64,000 nt of DNA from Smallanthus sonchifolius (Eukaryota > Streptophyta > Magnoliopsida > Asterales > Asteraceae), in the NCBI GenBank assembly GCA_023525975.1, contig CM042035.1, positions 31,897,001 through 31,961,000 of the forward strand. The letters are read 5' to 3'. How positions within the stretch are numbered: the first letter of the stretch is position 1; each line of letters begins with the position of its first letter. Of the stretch, positions 58,751-64,000 are shown piece after piece. The notes beneath the pieces were generated by a model. That model saw nothing but the letters and a program-made list of their open reading frames with translations, made no database searches and was not told the origin of the DNA. The translations under genes were made by a program, and so were the position numbers.

Positions 58751-59890
58751 TTTTCTAATGAGCGTGTTAGAAAAAGTATTTTTTTTTGTAAAACCCATAA
58801 AATAAAACGTTTGTCAACGTTTTACCTTTTTTTTCTAATGAGCGTGTTAGAAAAGGTGTTTTCTGTAAAAACCCATAGAATAAAACGTTTGACAACGTTT
58901 TATCTTTTCTTTCTAACGAGCATGTTAGAAACTATTATTTGATTAAATAATATTGGTTTCAAATGTTTTGGAATATGTAGTTTCTAATGTGCGTATTAGA
59001 AAAAATGTTTTCTAAACCATAAAAACGTTTGCGTACATTTAGTTTTAACAAGCGTTTAGAAAATATTATAACATAATAAAGGCTTATACACTTTTACTTT
59101 CTAATGGGTGTGTTAGAAGTGGTGTATTTTATTAACCCACATCGGTTAAAATATTTTGTAAACGTTTAACATTCTAACATGCGCGTTGGAAACGAGTTAA
59201 TTTTTTAAAATAAATAAACGTTTTGTGCAAATGTCGACGTTTTTAACATGCATTTTAAATTCATATTATTTTATAAATCAAAGCTTTAAAACATTTGTTT
59301 AAATGTTTACTTTTTCTAACGAGCGTGTTAGAAAATGTTTATTATGTATAAACCAAAGTTATTAAAACGTTTATGTCTAAACATTAATTTTCTGATGAGC
59401 ATATTAGAAACGGTAATTTTGTATTAACCAATGTATGGAAACGTTTTGTCTAAGCGTTTTATTTTCTAACGAGCGTGTTAGAAACGGTTTAAATGGTTTT
59501 GTCAAAGCATTTATATTTTCTAACGAGCGTGTTAGAAATGATTATATTTTTATAAGACATCGGTTACTTTCTAACGAGCGTGTTAGTAGAGACTACTTTG
59601 AGAACGTTTAAAAATTTTTAACGAGCATGTAAAAATGGTTTAATTTTATGAAACCAAAATTATTAAAACGTTTTATCTAAAAGTTTAATTTATTTTTCAA
59701 ACGAGCGTGCTAGAAATGATTTAAATGCCTCAATACGTTTTGTCTAAACGTTTAATTTTCTAACAGGCGTGTTAGAAGCGGTTTATTGTATAAACCAAAA
59801 AGTCTTTAAAAAAAATGGTTTTGTCAAATCGGTTAATATTCTAACGAGCGGGTTAGAAGTGGCTTGAATATTATAATGAGCATGTTACAT
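58751..59890. repeat. Array of about 17 short inverted repeats
   Basis: A degenerate tandem array with spacing about 45-145 bp (mostly 55-80). Each unit has a palindrome of consensus TTCTAAC-GAGCGT-GTTAGAA, for example at 58752, 58832, 58910, 58981, 59098, 59171, 59313, 59388, 59463, 59517, 59568, 59694, 59757 and 59838. Between them a second, looser inverted motif AAACGTTT...AAACGTTT recurs (e.g. 58806-58821, 58884-58899, 59735-59752). No coding content. Confidence 0.88.
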
Positions 59891-61395
59891 AATATTTTTT
59901 TAAACCTAGAGGCGTAAAAGCGATTTTAAACAACTTGGTGTTGTTGTGAACAATTTTTTTGTTCAAATGTAACTACGTGCGTGTAGTTTAATCTATAAAC
60001 ATCTTGTTGTTGAATAGAGTAACACCTGTTCAAGGTGGGAGAACCACCGAGGGAGAACCTCAAACGAGTGATGTTGTGATTGCATGGAGTTCCTGTGCGA
60101 GGGAGCCTAACTATATCAATTGAAGACATCGTGGGAACGATTTCGGAGATGTATGAAATCACGCGGACATTTGGTGTTCGTGGATATGTCTTATTGTTTG
60201 AACCATACGTTCATGTTATGACAAACGATTCAACATTAAGAACTATCCCATTGCTGAGAGAAGCATGACACTTATTGATGGTCGTTGGACGTCAACGGGT
60301 AAATATAGAACTAAGGTTATCTACATTTAGTACCATAGTTTTGAGAGTTACTTTATATGTTCCCAAACATCTCAAAAGGGTATAATATCTTCTAGTAAGC
60401 CTACTAGAGATGGATATTCAATCTCACTATGAGATGAGTTTGGGATTTTAATCCTAACAAAACCTTTCTCATTCAATGCTATCGGAGCATAGTGGGGGAG
60501 TTGTGTTGATTCAGTCTCTCAGACGAGTCTAGAGATATTAATAACATATTGGATAATAGTAGTGTTCAAGATAAGATCACTATGAGATTTGATGTCTACA
60601 AATCATCCAATTACTTGTTGAACTATTGCATTTTATTGATTTGCTTTCAAATATTGTTTGGGTTCAATATCTTTGGATAACCCATACATAGAAATTAATC
60701 AAATGTTTATAGTATAACGGATAGTGCAAGAAGATATTTGCATAATGGCAATTTGTGAGTTGTCACCATGACTAAATGTCAAGGATGAGACACCACACAC
60801 CATGTGATGAGTGTATTAACATGGATACAATATATGTTGAGAGTATCAACATTGTGAAGATTCACATTTGTGAATTATAACATATGAAAGAAATATATGT
60901 TATTATTGTAAATGACTTTAATAAATCGTGCGAGATTTATTATAGGAGACATACAACAACGATGGATTTGTAGTTGCGTCTACCACCATCAATGTTGTTT
61001 GAACTATGCGGAGGATTTATCCTTTATTTTGGGAGAGTATCCCAATACATGGTTTCAAGGAAACAACAATGGAAATGTATACATCACTTTAGGAAAATGT
61101 GATTGTCTTGTTTGAGTGTCAATCTACTTGACTATATTTCAAACATTCACCGTGTTGAATGTGTTCACCAAGCTAACTCGTTTTAAGACTCATGTTTGAG
61201 GTTCTTATGAGTAAATGGTGAAGCTTTTGGAGAACAAAGGCACATATCCTAATTTGACTGAGGAAGTTAAGTATGTTTGAGTAATATACTTTAACTTTTG
61301 AGACTTTACTAAATACCGAGGTGTTGGGATGATGAATAAAGTCTCATTAATTTGTCTAAACAAATGGATGAATTTTGGCAAGAGATAGTGAGGTA
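59891..61395. other. Unassigned region
   Basis: Small ORFs (60080-60268, 60912-61115) show no known motif. A purine-rich run ATAGTGGGGGAG at about 60491-60503 resembles a polypurine tract, with TTGTGTTGATTC after it, so an LTR element may end here. I could not confirm an LTR pair. Confidence 0.35.
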
Positions 61396-62504
61396 TGTCT
61401 GATCGCGTTGTCAAGGTCAATCAAAAATATTTATAAAATTCACTACTTAGCTACCTTATAGATAGGGAAGTAGGGTTATCGAATCCATAGGGAACACATG
61501 GAGAATGCTATTTAAACTAAACTAATTCAATTACTACTAAAGTTCTAAACTTTATTAATTAGAAGACTTTAAATTATAAAATGCAATTAACTTTGATTTG
61601 TAAAAACAATTAGAGAAAAACATACCACTCTGGGATTCAGATTTATCAAAGCACACGCACAATTTCAGTTTCAAATCAGATCAGAGATTACATAGACATA
61701 ATCTTGTTTAATTGTTTAACCCAATCACACAATAGTCAAATTATTCACAAAATCATATTATACCCGATGCAATAAAACTAAGAAACGATGATAGATGTGA
61801 TAAATCAAAAACATGCAATTGTTCATAAATCAAATACACAATTGAATTCAAAGAACTTAATAGGTTCACAAAACTTCAATCCAAACTGATCATCAACTAA
61901 AACCATACACATACAAGTAGAAATCATTCACCCGGAGGGATCACGAAAGCGTTTAGCCGCTCATGATTGTAGCAAACATCAATGTAAATAATCTAGAAAT
62001 AACAAGCATTAGAAAACAAGAACAATTGGCCAAACAATGATTAAAATTGCCTTAGAACTCCTATGGGACGGCCGGAAAGAAACTTTTTTTGAGAATGGGA
62101 GTCACAATAGGTTTATAATGGAAATTAGTTCAAAATTGTCGTAATTCCCTTTCTTCGCGTGTCGCGAAAGAATCTAGCCAGGTCTTCGCGTGGTGCGAAT
62201 ACCAAAATAGTCGCGACCCATTTTCAAGCCCCTCGCGTGTCAGGAACTTCTTCATCATAATCTTCGCGTGGCGCGAAGATCCAACTTTTCAGGATTTTGA
62301 CTTTTGATCTTTGACTTCTCTTCCTTTGACCTCTCGGACTTCGTGCTTTCTTATCAACAACTTGTAAACTTCCTCTCTTTAACACATTTAACCTGTATCA
62401 CACCAAACTACAAAATACCCATAAAACTGACTCAATAAACACTCTTAAACTATTAAAACGTACAAAACTTGACTCTTATACACGGGATATTTAACCCTAC
62501 ATCA
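61396..62504 (-). repeat. Athila-like LTR (element G 3' LTR)
   Basis: On the reverse strand it runs from TGATGTAGGG (62504) to GATCAGACA (61396). It contains TTCGCG-n-CGCGAA palindromes (62155-62278) and the sequence CCCTATGGATTCGA (around 61470) near its end, both familiar from Athila-type LTRs. The reverse-strand sequence before it, AAGTGTGGGGATG, looks like a polypurine tract. A related, shorter copy is at 1030-1487. Confidence 0.6.
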
Positions 62505-64000
62505 CATCCCCACACTTGACCTTTTTTGTCTCGAAAAAGAATAATGCAATGGAATCATAATCTGGAAATTTGCAACTTTACTTTCATATTTCATAGCACA
62601 GACTTTCATAACACGTTAACCATAACACTCGGTATTTATGTCCGATTAAACCCAGCCACCGACTCTCGAGCCCCCAATTATGTGATCTATATATTATACA
62701 TTACTAAGCAAGCAGTCAATCTATGGGTCTCACACTCAGAAAGCTACGACTCAGCCAAATCCCATCTCAAGGTCATGTTTAGGCCAGGGTTAAACCTTAT
62801 AGATTTCTCACCATTATAAACACTAATCTATAAGTTTTAAAAATTAAAATGAATAATGGATCGATGAACGAATGATATGAGCTTTTATTAACACTTATGA
62901 ATAAACCTAACCCAGTGGTGTTTCAATCATGCTGGAACATGTTATATGACACGTAGGCTGTAGTTTTTAAGCAATGAAGTACATAAGCTTCGGAACATAG
63001 GTGTATCCTTCAAGTCACCATCCCGAAAGGAAACACGTGAACCTAACTTAGTCATCCAATATTGATCACTTAAGTCCCGCCCATGGGTGTATCAACCAAG
63101 TCACTATCCCGGAGGGTAACACGTAGGCAAGACCTAAGATCTCAAATTAATTAATTAAAGCTCATTAAATGATGGATTATGGAATGCAGGCGCCACCAAC
63201 TTTTGGGTTTATTTTCATAAAAAGAAAGTAGTGTGCCAAATTTTAAAAACTTACAAATTATTGTTTATAAAGGTATCTATCACCCTATATTGACAGTTTC
63301 GACCTTACCGACACCCCTAAGATGAGAACCCACGAGATATCCTAAATTAATTATCCAATTAAGTAGATTAACAATCAGGATATTTAAGCTCTTAAATCAG
63401 TTGGGCCTACCAAAACGTTACAAGTTCGACATGTTTGATCATCTTTATTATTCAATTACATTACACATGCAACTTCTCGATTGTACTATCATTTTCCATT
63501 TAATTGCAAACATTCTAATCCAAAGACATTCTTCAAAATTTTTAAATTTTTATGTGTTTTTACGACTCAAAACTCACTCAAACAAAAGACTCAAACTAGA
63601 CCTGGACAAGGTCTCCCCTCCCCACACTTAAACTCTGCATTGTCCTCAATGTAGGAAGAGCGACTCAAAACAAAAACAAAATACAAGAAATAAGAAAAAC
63701 TTAGCTGGACAGATGATCGTATAGCATTTCATTCGCGATCGTGCTCCATGGATACAAGCGGGTTGCCTTGTACAAAAGAATCAAGCTAAAGTCGGATTAT
63801 CGTCCCCCGAATGGAGATTGAGTACGAGAAATTGAAATCCACACTTGCAAAATAAGCTCGAAACAAAGCCACAAGCATTATATCGACTCAATATAATGAC
63901 TCAAAGAAAAATAAAAGACCCGACGGACTCGAACGACTCAAAAAAAATAATAATAAAAAATTAGGGTTTCAGGGTCCTTTCGCGTGTCGCAAAGACATGA
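62505..64000 (-). other. Element G internal 3' region
   Basis: Non-coding DNA leading to the 3' LTR. On the reverse strand it includes GAGGACAATGCAG and AAGTGTGGGGAGG (63615-63655), which in Athila-type elements lies just after the last ORF. Two similar blocks near 63010-63045 and 63085-63125 (both with TCCCG and AACACGT) look like a local duplication. At the very end (63978-63996) another TTCGCGTGTCGCAAAG-type palindrome appears. Confidence 0.5.

Noticed and set aside
58751..59890. CRISPR array
   Set aside because: Regular repeats with spacing look array-like, but repeats are degenerate palindromes, spacers are themselves repetitive, and the window is eukaryotic.
60080..60268. Small ORF next to the hairpin array as a novel protein
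   Set aside because: 62 codons with no recognisable domain, overlapped by another ORF on the opposite strand; chance cannot be excluded.
62505..64000. Functional gene in the right flank
   Set aside because: ORFs at 62526-62819 and 63401-63631 lie in non-coding Athila-type 3' DNA and show no motif.

Overview
This window reads as nuclear repeat DNA from a flowering plant. Every recognisable coding stretch belongs to a plant LTR-retrotransposon lineage: Ty1/copia SIRE-type, Ty3/gypsy Tat and Ty3/gypsy chromovirus. Between them lie pieces that look like an Athila-type LTR, a Helitron 3' end and a MITE. I see no host gene, rRNA, tRNA or CRISPR array. The style of the SIRE elements (long two-zinc-knuckle gag, very large third ORF, CGAACTT palindromes) reminds me of Asteraceae genomes, but that is recollection, not proof.

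Layout. 1-1022: 5' end of a reverse-strand SIRE-type element (H; gag start, leader, PBS, truncated LTR). 1030-1487: piece of an Athila-like LTR (G'). About 1490-48901: one Ty3/gypsy Tat element (A, + strand). It carries three retrotransposons. Element C (2728-28905, - strand, SIRE-type) lies in its gag. Element D (30298-33601, + strand, gag-only) lies in its RT. Element E (35804-44601, - strand, chromovirus) lies in its integrase. C itself is split by B (6097-18838, + strand, a second SIRE-type copy) and by a small MITE-like insertion. The flanks prove the nesting: B has a perfect 5-bp target duplication (ATTTA); C and E have 5-bp duplications with one mismatch; D's right end is eroded. A ends with an antisense, intron-containing gene remnant (46426-48082) and a 3' LTR from 48342.

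48903-54480: decayed chromovirus F (+ strand), 5' truncated, with a long 3' LTR. 54484-57204: chromovirus and LTR debris ending in a Helitron-type terminus. 57205-61395: mostly unidentified, with a candidate LTR and a 1.1-kb array of about 17 short inverted repeats. 61396-64000: Athila-like LTR and adjoining 3' internal DNA (G, - strand).

Relative ages by eye from LTR pairs: D about 0.8% different, C about 1.9%, B about 2.4%, E roughly 3% over the first 400 bases. All pol genes carry stops, frameshifts or deletions, so no element is autonomous as it stands.

The most striking non-coding pattern is that each LTR family here carries its own iterated short CG-containing palindrome. The SIRE copies, the gag-only element and the unrelated chromovirus E share one design, GCG-N-ACTT-NNN-AAGT-N'-CGC, with compensating changes at position 4.
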